From contig NZ_JAYEZN010000001.1 in the NCBI RefSeq assembly GCF_037031225.1, positions 1,798,001-1,862,000 on the forward strand: a stretch of 64,000 nucleotides of DNA. The letters run 5' to 3'. Shown here piece by piece: positions 51,679 to 60,486 of this stretch. This stretch comes from Halorientalis sp. LT38 (GTDB lineage: Archaea; Halobacteriota; Halobacteria; Halobacteriales; Haloarculaceae). Each line of letters opens with the position of its first letter. Within the stretch, counting starts at the first letter, position 1. The translations under genes and the position numbers were made by a program. A model generated the notes under the pieces. It was not told the origin of the DNA. It was given only the letters and a program-made list of their open reading frames with translations, and did not search any database.

Positions 51679-53220
51679 CTAGTCGCACACCGAGACGCCG
51701 GTGATCTCGAAGCGGGCGCCGGTGCCGGTCGGATCGTCGGCCCCGGCCGGGGCGCCGCTGCCGTCGGACCGGCGGGTGGGTTCGTCCACCCGCGTGCGTT
51801 CCCCGGGCCACTGGCCGTCGGCGACGCGGATCCGCCAGCCGTGGGCGTCGACGACGTCCTTGACGATGGCGAGCCCGAGGCCGGTTCCCTCGTCGGTGCC
51901 GGAGGTCCCGTACTCGAAGACGGACTCGCGCCGGTCGGCCGGGATGCCGGGGCCGTCGTCGGCGACGTAGAAGCCGTCGGGGACGCCCTCGCCGCGGTAG
52001 ACGAGGCCGACGCGGACCGAGACGGGCGTCTCCGACGCGACGAATTCGGACCCGTCGGTCGGCGAGCCGTGCTCGACCGAATTACGGAAGAGGTTCTCGA
52101 AGAGCTGCTGGAGGCGGCTCGGGTCGGCGCTGACCCGGTGGTCCGTCGTGACGGTGAGGACGGCGTCGCCGGTGTCGACGAGCGCCCAGGCCTCGCGGGC
52201 GATCCGGTCGAGCGAGACGGGTTCCGTCTCCCGGACGGCGATGCCCTGGCTGGCCAGCGCGAGCAGGTCGTCGACGATGGTCTCCATGCGGTCGAGGGCG
52301 CCCGCTACCCGGTCGAAGTGGTGGTCCGCGCCGGTCTCGCGGGCGAGTTCGAGCCGCCCGCGGGCGACCTCCATCGGGTTGCGCAGGTCGTGGGAGACGA
52401 CGCCGGCGAATCGCTCCAGGCGCTCGTTCTGTCGCTCCAGGGCCTCTTCCCGGCGCTTTCGGTCGCCGATGTCGCGGACGACGCCGACCGACCCGGCGAA
52501 CCGGCCGTCGGCGTCGCGGACGGGCGCCAGCGACACCTCGCAGGGGACCGAGTCGTCGGCCGCCGTCAGCAGTTCGATCTCGACGGTGGCGTGGGACGCC
52601 CCGTTCGAGAGCAGGCCGGCCAGCGCCTCGTCGGCGGCGGCCACCGACTCGGGCGTCGTGAACCGCCCGACGTCGCTCCCGACGATCTCGGCGACGTCCT
52701 CGCCCACCCGCGCGGCCATCGCCTCGTTGCAGAGGACCAACCGGCCCGCGGCGTCCAGCACGTACATCGGATCGCCCGCGTTCTCGACGAGCGTCCGGTA
52801 GTCGTCGACCGTGGGCCGGCCGCCCGCCGGCGAGCGCCCCGCCCGGATCGCGTCGTCGACGGCCGCGGCGAGATCGGGGGCCGACCCCGATTCGCTGTCG
52901 AGGGGCGCGTACGCCACCACGTCCGCCTCGACGGCCGCGGCAGCCAGTCGCTCGCCTCCCGACGGCGTGGCCAGGACGACGGGGACCGTCGGCTGGAGGA
53001 CGGCGACGGCGTCGGGGACCCGACGCCACTCCCCGTCGGGGTCTGTGCCGGTCACCACGACGCAGTCGAAGGTGGGGCCGTCGGCCACCGCGTCGCGGAC
53101 GGCCGACGCCGCGGCTACCTGTTCCACCGCGGCCTCGTCCGGGAGGTGCCGGCGGACCGCGAGGGCGGCGTCGACGGTGTCTACGACGAGTATCGCGGGG
53201 GAAGTGTCCTCGGGCGTCAC
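51679..53220 (-). CDS. histidine kinase with pseudo-receiver and PAS domains
   Basis: A 513-residue kinase if the GTG at 53220 is the start; the open frame goes on to an ATG at 53280. The N-terminal domain (about 1-125) has the fold pattern of a receiver, but the phosphoacceptor aspartate is threonine 57 (VVVTGTDPDG) and the conserved lysine near residue 107 is missing (YAPLD), so it cannot be phosphorylated in the usual way. A PAS domain (about 140-255) follows, then the phospho-accepting histidine 277 in VVSHDLRNPME and the ATPase with LFRNSVEHGSP, VADDGPGIPADR and GTGLGLAIV. No transmembrane helix. Its partner regulator is not adjacent; it is the third histidine kinase gene of the window region (also at 14.6 and 55.8 kb). 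Confidence 0.85.
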   Translation of the reverse strand: MTPEDTSPAILVVDTVDAALAVRRHLPDEAAVEQVAAASAVRDAVADGPTFDCVVVTGTDPDGEWRRVPDAVAVLQPTVPVVLATPSGGERLAAAAVEADVVAYAPLDSESGSAPDLAAAVDDAIRAGRSPAGGRPTVDDYRTLVENAGDPMYVLDAAGRLVLCNEAMAARVGEDVAEIVGSDVGRFTTPESVAAADEALAGLLSNGASHATVEIELLTAADDSVPCEVSLAPVRDADGRFAGSVGVVRDIGDRKRREEALERQNERLERFAGVVSHDLRNPMEVARGRLELARETGADHHFDRVAGALDRMETIVDDLLALASQGIAVRETEPVSLDRIAREAWALVDTGDAVLTVTTDHRVSADPSRLQQLFENLFRNSVEHGSPTDGSEFVASETPVSVRVGLVYRGEGVPDGFYVADDGPGIPADRRESVFEYGTSGTDEGTGLGLAIVKDVVDAHGWRIRVADGQWPGERTRVDEPTRRSDGSGAPAGADDPTGTGARFEITGVSVCD

Positions 53221-53311
53221 CGGTCTCGCTTGCCAGTCTTGCCGACCCCATTGAATGTTTTCCGGAATCGAACGATGCAAGAAATTCCGGCACCGACGGC
53301 ACTGTTGGCCG

Positions 53312-54667
53312 TCAGCGGTCCCGTTCTATCGTCTCGAGAACGCTGACAGTTCGTTCGACGAGTCGGTCGGCGTCGTCGGCCAGCAGCGTCGCCGTCGGGA
53401 CGACGCCCTCGCCGCCGGGATTCACGACGGCGATGGGCCGTCCGTCGGGGCGCTCGACGGCTTCCCTGACCGCCCGCTGTCGCGAGTCGTCCGTCTCCGC
53501 GACCGACCCGTCTAGTTCGGAGAGGGCCGCCGCGACCGCGTCGTCGTACCGGCAGTTCACGGCGAAGCGGCGGTCGGGGTCGGCCTCCCGGACGGCCACC
53601 AGCCGGTCGGCCACGCGACTCGAGACCCCGAACCTGACGCCCCGGTTCGGACTGACCCCCGAGCGCGTGCGAGTGATCTTGCCCTCGACGGCAGCGACCT
53701 CGTCGGGGCGTTCGGCGTACGGCGTCGCGCCGGCGACGTTCATCCCGACCGCGGGGACCAGCGGTGAGACGTCGCGGGCGACGAGTCGCTCGACCGCCTC
53801 GGCGACGCGTTCGGCCGTCGGGTCCCGCGCGGCCCGGTCGCGCAGTTCGACGGCGTGGTGGACGCTCCCCGGCCCCTGCCCGACGTCGAGCGGGTAGCGG
53901 ACGGCCCGGGCGAGCAGGTCGACGCCCGCCGCGACCGCGGACTGGAGGTCGGCGTCGCGGGCGAGATGTGCCGCGATGGCGCTCGAGAGGGTACAGCCGG
54001 AGCCGTGGGTCGCGTCGGTGTCGACCCTGGGGTGACGGAACGTCTCGACGCGCTCGGCCGTGACCAGCACGTCCACCACCTCGTCCTCGCCGCCGGCGGC
54101 GTCGGTGCCGGCCTCGGAGACGTGCCCGCCCTTGATCAGCGCCGCCGTCGCGCCCGTCTCGACCAGTTCCTCGCCGGCGGCGCGCATGTCGGCTTCGCTC
54201 TCCTGCTCGATTCCCGTCAGGACGGCGGCCTCGTCCGCGTTCGGGGTCACGAGCGTCGCGTGGGCGAGCAGGTCCTCGTAGGCCGCTTCGGCGTCGGGTT
54301 CGAGCAGGCGGTCGCCCGAGGTCGCGACCATGACGGGATCGACGACGAGGTTCGGCAGGTCGGGCGCGTACTCGCACACCGTCTCGATCACGTCCGCGGT
54401 CGCCAGCATCCCGGTCTTGACCGCCATCACGTCGAAGTCGTCGAGGACGGCGTCGATCTGTGCCTCGATTTCCGTCGTAGGCAACAGATGGCTGCCCTCG
54501 ACGCCGCGGGTGTTCTGGGCGGTGACGCTGGTGATCGCGCTGGTGCCGAAGACGCCGCAGGCCGTCATCGTCTTGAGGTCGGCCTGGATGCCCGCGCCGC
54601 CGCCGGAGTCGCTGCCGGCGACGGTCAGCGCGACCGGCCGGGCGTCGGGTGCTGCGCGTCGTCTCAT
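53312..54667 (-). CDS. thiDN: bifunctional ThiD-ThiN thiamine biosynthesis protein
   Basis: A 451-residue fusion. Residues about 1-260 are the HMP/HMP-phosphate kinase ThiD ([66 protein letters not shown]). Residues about 285-450 are ThiN, the archaeal thiamine-phosphate synthase that replaces ThiE ([55 protein letters not shown]). It joins the pyrimidine and thiazole moieties of thiamine. A TATA-like box (cttagtacg on the minus strand, about 54690-54698) is some 27 bases before the ATG at 54667. No TPP riboswitch was seen. Archaeal control of this gene usually relies on a protein, ThiR. Confidence 0.95.
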   Translation of the reverse strand: MRRRAAPDARPVALTVAGSDSGGGAGIQADLKTMTACGVFGTSAITSVTAQNTRGVEGSHLLPTTEIEAQIDAVLDDFDVMAVKTGMLATADVIETVCEYAPDLPNLVVDPVMVATSGDRLLEPDAEAAYEDLLAHATLVTPNADEAAVLTGIEQESEADMRAAGEELVETGATAALIKGGHVSEAGTDAAGGEDEVVDVLVTAERVETFRHPRVDTDATHGSGCTLSSAIAAHLARDADLQSAVAAGVDLLARAVRYPLDVGQGPGSVHHAVELRDRAARDPTAERVAEAVERLVARDVSPLVPAVGMNVAGATPYAERPDEVAAVEGKITRTRSGVSPNRGVRFGVSSRVADRLVAVREADPDRRFAVNCRYDDAVAAALSELDGSVAETDDSRQRAVREAVERPDGRPIAVVNPGGEGVVPTATLLADDADRLVERTVSVLETIERDR

Positions 54668-54800
54668 ACCGCACACTCCGACCGGGACGTACTAAGTCGC
54701 TGGCGGTGGCGACCAACGGCCACCCCGCCTGCTCGCCCGACAGGTTCCCTTAGTTGGCCTAGTATGCTAACGATATTCCATATCACTTTCAGCGGAACCC

Positions 54801-54822
54801 TTATATTTGGCAACGGTTGCCA
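54801..54822 (+). promoter_or_regulatory. TATA box and adjoining palindrome before a small gene
   Basis: TTATATTT (54801-54808) is followed directly by the perfect 15-base palindrome TGGCAACGGTTGCCA (54808-54822). A protein bound there would sit between the TATA box and the transcription start and block it. The next gene begins at 54873. Confidence 0.5.
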
Positions 54823-54872
54823 TACAGGTAGCACGCGACGGGCGGTCGAACCGTCCGCGCGAACACAGACAT

Positions 54873-55019
54873 ATGGCAGAACCAGCAGAACGGAGCGAGC
54901 TCGATCGGACGGACAAATACGGAGAATTCGAGACCGAAGCGGGCGACCTGATCGTCTACGACCGCGACGGCGACGCGGCGTGGATCCAGTCCGACACGTT
55001 CCAGTCGCTCGAGCAGTAA
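54873..55019 (+). CDS. 48-residue haloarchaeal small protein
   Basis: A tiny acidic protein (MAEPAERSELDRTDKYGEFET at the start, ending DAAWIQSDTFQSLEQ) that resembles a conserved family of short haloarchaeal proteins of unknown function, DUF7331 as I recall. No cysteines or membrane segment. Its promoter region is marked by a strong TATA box and a 15-base palindrome, suggesting regulated expression. The ATG at 54873 is chosen because it begins the conserved part. It precedes the DsbA/FrnE-like gene by 78 bases. Confidence 0.65.
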   Translation: MAEPAERSELDRTDKYGEFETEAGDLIVYDRDGDAAWIQSDTFQSLEQ

Positions 55020-55097
55020 GTCGCGAGGGTTCGTCAGTGAGGATCGGCGGCGCTCGCCGACCGCGTCGTTTTCCCGTCTCCAGCCCCTCCAGCACCC

Positions 55098-55733
55098 ATG
55101 AGCGACGCCACGGACCCCGAACGGATCACGGTGTTTTCGGACTACGTCTGCCCGTTCTGTTACCTGGGCCGGCACTCGCTGGCGCAGTACCAGGACGGAC
55201 GCGACGCGGAACTGGCCATCGACTGGCACCCCTACGACCTCCGAGCAGGGAAGCGCAACCCGGACGGGAGCATCGACCACGACGTCGACGACGGGAAGGA
55301 CGAGGACTACTACGAACAGGCCCGCGAGAACGTCCGCCGCCTGCAGGACGAGTACGACGTGGAGATGGATCTCGAACTCTCCCGCGATATCGACTCGCTG
55401 AACGCCCAACTGGCCTCCGTTCGCGTCCGCGAGGAGTACGACTACGAGCAGTGGCTCGAGTTCGACTGGGCGATCTTCGAGGCGCTCTGGACCGAGGGTC
55501 GGGACATCGGCGACCCGGACGTACTGGCCGACCTCGCCGACGAGACCGGGATCGACCCCGAGCTGGTCCGTGACGCGGTGGCCGACGACGACCTGCGCGA
55601 GCGGGTTCGAGAGTTGTTCGACGAGGCCAGAGAACAGGGGATCACGGGCGTGCCGACCTTCGCGTACGACGGCTATGCGGCCCGCGGTGCGGTGCCGCCG
55701 GAGCAGTTACGACGGCTGGTCGAGGGCGTCTGA
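55098..55733 (+). CDS. DsbA/FrnE-like thioredoxin-fold oxidoreductase
   Basis: A 211-residue cytoplasmic protein of the DSBA/2-hydroxychromene-2-carboxylate isomerase superfamily. It begins with ITVFSDYVCPFCYLGRHSL, which carries the C-P-F-C active pair, has the large helical insertion typical of FrnE-like members (residues about 60-150), and closes with GITGVPTFAYDGYAARG, the cis-proline loop. It has no signal peptide. Such proteins are disulfide-linked oxidoreductases or glutathione-type isomerases; haloarchaea use gamma-glutamylcysteine or other thiols. The ATG at 55098 is the obvious start. Confidence 0.88.
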   Translation: MSDATDPERITVFSDYVCPFCYLGRHSLAQYQDGRDAELAIDWHPYDLRAGKRNPDGSIDHDVDDGKDEDYYEQARENVRRLQDEYDVEMDLELSRDIDSLNAQLASVRVREEYDYEQWLEFDWAIFEALWTEGRDIGDPDVLADLADETGIDPELVRDAVADDDLRERVRELFDEAREQGITGVPTFAYDGYAARGAVPPEQLRRLVEGV

Positions 55734-55830
55734 GACGGGGCCGCCGTGAGGCAGTGGAACGACCACGCGACGGGATAACGCCGACCGAAACACCGGGCAC
55801 TGTTATTTGCGGCAGCGACGACCGGTGCGC

Positions 55831-57759
55831 ATGGGCAGCGAGGCGGCAACGGAACAGCTCAAGGTCAGTGAGGTCGTTCGGAAGGTGCAGCAGGCTATCT
55901 GCGATTCGGCGACGCGAGCGGAACTGGAGGCGGCCGTCTGCGAGGCGTTCGCCGATTCGGATCCCTACGTGTTCGCCTGGATCGGCGAACACGATCCGGA
56001 AACGGACGCGGTGGTCTCGCGGGCCTCGGCCGGCATCGAGGACGGCTATCTCGACGAGATCTCTCTCAGCGTCGAGGACCCGTCCGGTCCGCGCGGCCCG
56101 ACGGCGAAGGCAGTCAGGACCGGCGCCATCCAGACGATGCAGCACATCCGGTCCGATCCGGAGTACGAACCGTGGCGCGCGCAGGCACTCGACCGCGGGT
56201 TCGAGTCGAGCGCCGCCGTCCCCATCGCTAGCGACGACCAGCAGTACGGCGTGCTGAACGTCTACTCCGACAGGGCGGCCGCGTTCGACGAGTCCGAAGC
56301 CCGCCTCCTCTCGGAACTGGGAGTGACGTTCGCGACCGCTATCGACAGGATCGAGACGCGGGCGGAACTCAGATCCAGCAAACAGAAGTACGAGACGCTG
56401 ACCGAGCGCATCTCGGACGCCTACTACGCCGTCGACGCCGACTGGAAGATCACCTACTGGAACGAACAGATGGCCGAACGGACTGGCCGATCGGCGTCGG
56501 CGGTGTGTGGTGAGGTCCTCTGGGAGGCGTTCCCGGAACTGCTCGAAACCACGGCCGAGACCCAGTACCGTGACGCGATGGCGAGCCAGGAGTCGCGCTC
56601 GTTCGAGCAGTACGTCGAAGCGCCCTACGACTACTGGGTCGAGGTCGACATCTATCCCGACGCGGACGGGCTCTCGATTTTCTCCCGGGACGTCACGGAC
56701 AGAATGGCAGACGAACAGGAACTCCTGGAGACCCGGAACATGCTCCAGGAGATGATCGAGAGCGCGCCCGACCCGATCGTCATGCTCGACGAGGACCGCC
56801 GGGTCACGCTGTGGAACCCCGGCGCCGAGCGCGTCTTCGGCTGGACCGAGGCGGAGATCGTCGGCGAACGCACGCCGTTCGTCCCCGACGAGCGGGGCAC
56901 GGAGTTCGAGACGTTCGTCACCAGCCTGGATCGGGGGGAGTCGGACCTGTTCGTGGACACGGTGCGTCGCACGAAAGACGGCGAGCGGATCGACGTGAGC
57001 CTCTCCTCGACCCGCGTCGAGGCCGACGGCGAGCTCATCGGCTACCTCGGCATCTTCAAAGACATCGGGGAGCGAAAGCAGTACGAACAGGAACTCGAAG
57101 AACACCGCGATAGCCTCGAAGTGTTGAACCAGGTGGTCCGACACGACATCCGGAACGACCTCCAGGTGATTCTCGCCTACAGCGAAGTCCTCGCCGAGCA
57201 GGTCGACGACGAGTTACGGGAGTACGTCGATCACGTCCTCGCCAGCACCGAGACGGCCATCGACCTGACACACTCCGCGGGCGACCTCGCGGAGGTACTG
57301 TCGCAGGCGGACGCCGAGTGTCGACCCCTGCCCGTCCGGAGTGCCCTGGAGACCCAGCTCGAAGAGGTTCGGAAGATCAACAGGGCGGCGTCGATCACCG
57401 TCGACGGGCAGATTCCCGACGTCACCGTCTCGGCCAACGAGATGCTCTCGTCGGTGTTCCGGAACGTGCTGAAAAACGCGATCCAGCACAACGACAAGCC
57501 GGTCCCGACGGTGACGGTCTCGGTCAGCGACGAGGCCGATCACGTCGCGGTCGCCATCGCCGACAACGGACCCGGCATCCCCGACGAGCGGAAGGCCGAG
57601 GTGTTCGGCAAGGCGAACAGGGGCCTCGAGAGTGAGGGGACTGGCCTCGGCCTGTATCTGGTGGACCAGCTCGTCACGGAGTACGGTGGCGACGTGCGCC
57701 TCGAGGACAACGAACCCGACGGGACGGTCGTCGTCGTCGACCTCCCGAAAGCAGAGTGA
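55831..57759 (+). CDS. GAF-PAS-PAS histidine kinase
   Basis: A 642-residue soluble sensor kinase. Domains in order: GAF (about 10-185, with SSAAVPIASDDQQYGVLNVYS), PAS (about 190-295, WKITYWNEQMAERTGR), PAS (about 300-415, TLWNPGAERVFGWTEAEIVG), the phospho-accepting histidine in VVRHDIRNDLQ, and ATPase with NVLKNAIQHND, IADNGPGIPDER and GTGLGLYLVDQL. The GAF domain resembles the second GAF of the Bat-type regulator at 8.9 kb. A TATA-like element (tgttatttg, 55801-55809) lies 26 bases before the ATG at 55831, so a leaderless start there is preferred. No partner regulator is adjacent. Confidence 0.9.
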   Translation: MGSEAATEQLKVSEVVRKVQQAICDSATRAELEAAVCEAFADSDPYVFAWIGEHDPETDAVVSRASAGIEDGYLDEISLSVEDPSGPRGPTAKAVRTGAIQTMQHIRSDPEYEPWRAQALDRGFESSAAVPIASDDQQYGVLNVYSDRAAAFDESEARLLSELGVTFATAIDRIETRAELRSSKQKYETLTERISDAYYAVDADWKITYWNEQMAERTGRSASAVCGEVLWEAFPELLETTAETQYRDAMASQESRSFEQYVEAPYDYWVEVDIYPDADGLSIFSRDVTDRMADEQELLETRNMLQEMIESAPDPIVMLDEDRRVTLWNPGAERVFGWTEAEIVGERTPFVPDERGTEFETFVTSLDRGESDLFVDTVRRTKDGERIDVSLSSTRVEADGELIGYLGIFKDIGERKQYEQELEEHRDSLEVLNQVVRHDIRNDLQVILAYSEVLAEQVDDELREYVDHVLASTETAIDLTHSAGDLAEVLSQADAECRPLPVRSALETQLEEVRKINRAASITVDGQIPDVTVSANEMLSSVFRNVLKNAIQHNDKPVPTVTVSVSDEADHVAVAIADNGPGIPDERKAEVFGKANRGLESEGTGLGLYLVDQLVTEYGGDVRLEDNEPDGTVVVVDLPKAE

Positions 57760-57795
57760 GAACCGGAGCCGCGCGAGATTCGAGCCGTTTCGGAC

Positions 57796-59454
57796 CTAGA
57801 GGTCCTCGTTCTCGGAGGTCAGCGGGCCGTCGAGGCGCTCGTCGGTCTCCTCCTCGAGCTTGTACCGCTGGACCTTCTGGGTGGCGCTGCGGGGGAGTTC
57901 GTCCACGAAGAAGATCCGTCGCGGGTGGGCGTAGGTCGGGACGTAATCCAGCGTGAACTCCCGGAGTTCGCGCTCGGTCGCGTCGCTGCCCTCGGTGAGG
58001 ACCACGTACGCCACCGGCGCTTCGCCCTTGACCTCGTGGGCGGCGCCGACGACGGCGGCCTCCTCGACGTCGGGGTGTTCGTAGAGGGCGTCCTCGACCT
58101 CGGCGGGGTAGACGTTCTCCCCGCCGGCGATGATCATGTCGTCGGCGCGGTCGACGATCCAGAAGTAGCCGTCCGCGTCGACGCGGGCGATGTCTTTGGT
58201 GTAGAAGTAGCCCTCGTCGTCGAACACCTGGTCGGTCTTCTCCGGGCGGTTGTAGTAGCCCTCGAAGACGTTCGGCCCGCGGATCGCTATCTCGCCCGTG
58301 ACGCTGTCCTCGTCGTCGAAGTCGATCGACTCGTCGGGGAACGGTTCGAGTTGATCGGTCGTCAGCACCGTCTCCCGCGTCTCGGCGTCGACGAGTTTGA
58401 TGTCGATGTTGTCCAGTACGGGGCCGACGCAGCCGGCTCCCTTCCGCACGCCCCGGGATGGCTCGACCGTGCCGGCGGGACCGGTCTCGGTCATCCCCCA
58501 GCCCTCGACCATCGGGACGTCCCAGCGCTCCATGATCTCGCGGCGGGTCGCGTCGGCCAGCGGCGCGGCCGCGCAGGTGACCGACTCCAGCGAGGAGAGG
58601 TCCCAGGCGTCGGGATCCTCGCGGTAGGTCCGGTACATCATCGTGTACATGGCCGGCACGCCCGCGAAGTTGGTCACGTCGTTGGCCTCGATGGCCTGGA
58701 GCATCGGCTCGGGTTCGGGCCGGGCCAGCAGGACCATCTTCGCGCCACTGTAGAGGCCCGATCCCATGAGGGCGTTCAGGCCGTAGATGTGGAACAGGGG
58801 AAGCACGAGCAGGAAGGTGTCGTCGGGGTCCAGCGGCAGCCCGCCGTTGTCGTAGGCCTCGATCGTCGATAGCAGGTTCTCGTGGGTGAGCATCACCCCT
58901 TTCGGCCGGCCCGTCGTCCCGCTGGTGTAGGGCTGGACGGCCACGTCGCCGTACTCCCGGTCGACGCCCGCCGCCTCGCGGTCGAACGTCTCCTCGCAGT
59001 CGTCGATGGCGTGGGAGTAGTTGACGATCCCGTCGTCGGAGACGCCTGGGAGGAAGGTGGTCTCGACGGCCGTCGCCGCGGCGAGTTCCTTCACCTCGTC
59101 GGCCAGGAAGGGCGAGCCGAAGAGGACGTCGATGCCGGCGTCGTCGACGACGAAGGCGAGCGTCTCGGGGTCCATCCGGAGGTTCAGCGGCACCGGAACG
59201 GCGCCCGCCTTGATCGCGCCGAAGTAGGCCTTCGGGAACCGCGGCGTGTTCGGGACGAACAGGCCGACGCGGTCGCCGGGGTCGACGCCGCTGTCGAGCA
59301 GCAGGTTCGCCACCTGGTTTGCCTCCCGTTCCAGACTCTCGAAACTCGTCTCCCGTCCCTGGAAGACGAAGGCCGTCTTCTCCCCGTACCTGTCGGCGGC
59401 CATCGCCGGCAGGTCGCCCATGTGTGCGAGCCGGTTACCGTCGTGATACTCCAT
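57796..59454 (-). CDS. AMP-forming acyl-CoA ligase
   Basis: A 552-residue member of the long-chain fatty-acid-CoA ligase/acyl-CoA synthetase family that activates a carboxylic acid through an acyl-adenylate. Seen are the P-loop YTSGTTGRPKGVMLTHEN, VEGWGMTETGPAG, GYFYTKDIARVDADGYFWIVDR and the hinge GGENVYPAEVEDALY. The catalytic lysine of the A10 motif is at RSATQKVQRYK, where the usual G-K is Q-K. The ATG at 59454 is preferred over 59466 because a TATA-like box (59478-59487) lies about 29 bases upstream on the minus strand. Chain-length preference cannot be predicted. Confidence 0.9.
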   Translation of the reverse strand: MEYHDGNRLAHMGDLPAMAADRYGEKTAFVFQGRETSFESLEREANQVANLLLDSGVDPGDRVGLFVPNTPRFPKAYFGAIKAGAVPVPLNLRMDPETLAFVVDDAGIDVLFGSPFLADEVKELAAATAVETTFLPGVSDDGIVNYSHAIDDCEETFDREAAGVDREYGDVAVQPYTSGTTGRPKGVMLTHENLLSTIEAYDNGGLPLDPDDTFLLVLPLFHIYGLNALMGSGLYSGAKMVLLARPEPEPMLQAIEANDVTNFAGVPAMYTMMYRTYREDPDAWDLSSLESVTCAAAPLADATRREIMERWDVPMVEGWGMTETGPAGTVEPSRGVRKGAGCVGPVLDNIDIKLVDAETRETVLTTDQLEPFPDESIDFDDEDSVTGEIAIRGPNVFEGYYNRPEKTDQVFDDEGYFYTKDIARVDADGYFWIVDRADDMIIAGGENVYPAEVEDALYEHPDVEEAAVVGAAHEVKGEAPVAYVVLTEGSDATERELREFTLDYVPTYAHPRRIFFVDELPRSATQKVQRYKLEEETDERLDGPLTSENEDL

Positions 59455-59619
59455 GCGTGGCAACATCTATCTCACACACTATAAGCGAGGGGGCTGAGTT
59501 CGGAGCCGTTTCGACGAGGGCTTTCGCTCCGCGTCCACGCCGCATTCATCGGCGACGGTACGGACCCGTCCGCCGACCCACGACTGGATCTCGCGCGGAA
59601 AACCGTCGACGGATGTCCC

Positions 59620-60132
59620 TCAGTCCGCGAGCGTCTCGAGCTTCCGGACGATCTTCGTGTACACGTCAGGTGCGCAGTACCACCCTTCGTCGATCATCCC
59701 ATCGATCACGGTTCCTGCGTCGTCGACGTCGATCGCGCCCTGCTTCGTGAGTTTCAGGACGAGAAAGGCCGTTCCACGGGTGGTGATCCCCTCGGCCGCA
59801 GCCACGTCGCGCCCGTACGTCTCGTCCATGACCGCCACGCCGTCGTTCGCGGCAGCACAGGCGAGGACGGCGACGTCGGCGTCGCTGAGGTTGCTGTTCC
59901 GCTGGAGCCGCGTTCCCAGCGAGGTGGACTCGACGGTCACGACCTCGAAGTGGTGGGCGTCGACGCTCCGCTCGATCCGACGGGCGTCGGGATACCCCGC
60001 TTCGATACCGGTCGCGACGACTTCCTCGTAGACGCCCTCGGGAATCACACAGGACTCGTCGAGGTGCTCGACGAGCGTGAGCCTCTCCACTTTCGCGAGG
60101 TAGATGAGCGGCGTCGCGTCGAAGACCCACAT
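59620..60132 (-). CDS. PIN domain toxin (DUF3368-like)
   Basis: A 170-residue PIN-domain RNase. Residues that may form the acidic site are D5 in VFDATPLIYL, the glutamate in VYEEVVATG, the aspartates in SDADVAVLACAA and D103 in VMDETYGR. The stretch ATPLIYLAKV...GYP looks like the DUF3368 subgroup. It follows the antitoxin gene with stop and start codons abutting (60133 against 60132), so the pair is translationally coupled. It would cut RNA unless held by the antitoxin. Confidence 0.85.
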   Translation of the reverse strand: MWVFDATPLIYLAKVERLTLVEHLDESCVIPEGVYEEVVATGIEAGYPDARRIERSVDAHHFEVVTVESTSLGTRLQRNSNLSDADVAVLACAAANDGVAVMDETYGRDVAAAEGITTRGTAFLVLKLTKQGAIDVDDAGTVIDGMIDEGWYCAPDVYTKIVRKLETLAD

Positions 60133-60423
60133 TCACAGCGCCTCGAGATCCCCGTCGAGGTGCTCATCCGCGACCCAGGTGATATCGCGCTCCTCGGCGA
60201 GCCGGGCGAAGTCCCAGACGGACATCCCGGCCACCTCGGCCGCTTTACTGAACGTGATGGTCCCGGCTGCGAGTTGCTCCAGTGCCTGCTCGCGACGCCA
60301 CTCGTCGAGCCCCTCGGAGAGGAGTTTACGAACGGCCGTACTCCGGTCGAGGTTCTCGTCGTCGAGATACGCGTCGAGTTCGGCCTCTAGCTCGTCGGGC
60401 ACCCGTGCCGAGATCGTTCCCAT
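60133..60423 (-). CDS. ribbon-helix-helix/UPF0175 antitoxin
   Basis: A 96-residue antitoxin. The first ~40 residues form a ribbon-helix-helix (ISARVPDELEAELDAYL...DRSTAVRKLLSEGL). The C-terminal part (ALEQLAAGTITFSKAAEVAGMSVWDFARLAEERDI) is a UPF0175 helix-turn-helix, as in AF-type antitoxins next to PIN toxins. It comes first in the operon and probably binds the tandem repeats right before its own start. The ATG at 60423 is supported by the AT-rich element about 25 bases upstream. Confidence 0.85.
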   Translation of the reverse strand: MGTISARVPDELEAELDAYLDDENLDRSTAVRKLLSEGLDEWRREQALEQLAAGTITFSKAAEVAGMSVWDFARLAEERDITWVADEHLDGDLEAL

Positions 60424-60431
60424 AGTGTTTA

Positions 60432-60452
60432 CATCGTATGCATCGTATACAA
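60432..60452 (-). promoter_or_regulatory. tandem operator and TATA box of the toxin-antitoxin operon
   Basis: CATCGTAT occurs twice as a direct repeat (60432-60439 and 60441-60448), one base apart and 9-25 bases before the antitoxin ATG (60423, minus strand). The AT-rich ttgtatacga box (60443-60452) overlaps the second repeat, so a bound ribbon-helix-helix protein would cover the promoter. Confidence 0.6.
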
Positions 60453-60486
60453 ACCCTTCGTCGATTCGAGAACACCGCGAGTGGCC

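Noticed and set aside
54668-54872. Possible TPP riboswitch before thiDN
   Set aside because: The characteristic CTGAGA and ACCTGA-like elements are absent; the TATA box is 27 bases before the start, leaving no leader for an aptamer.
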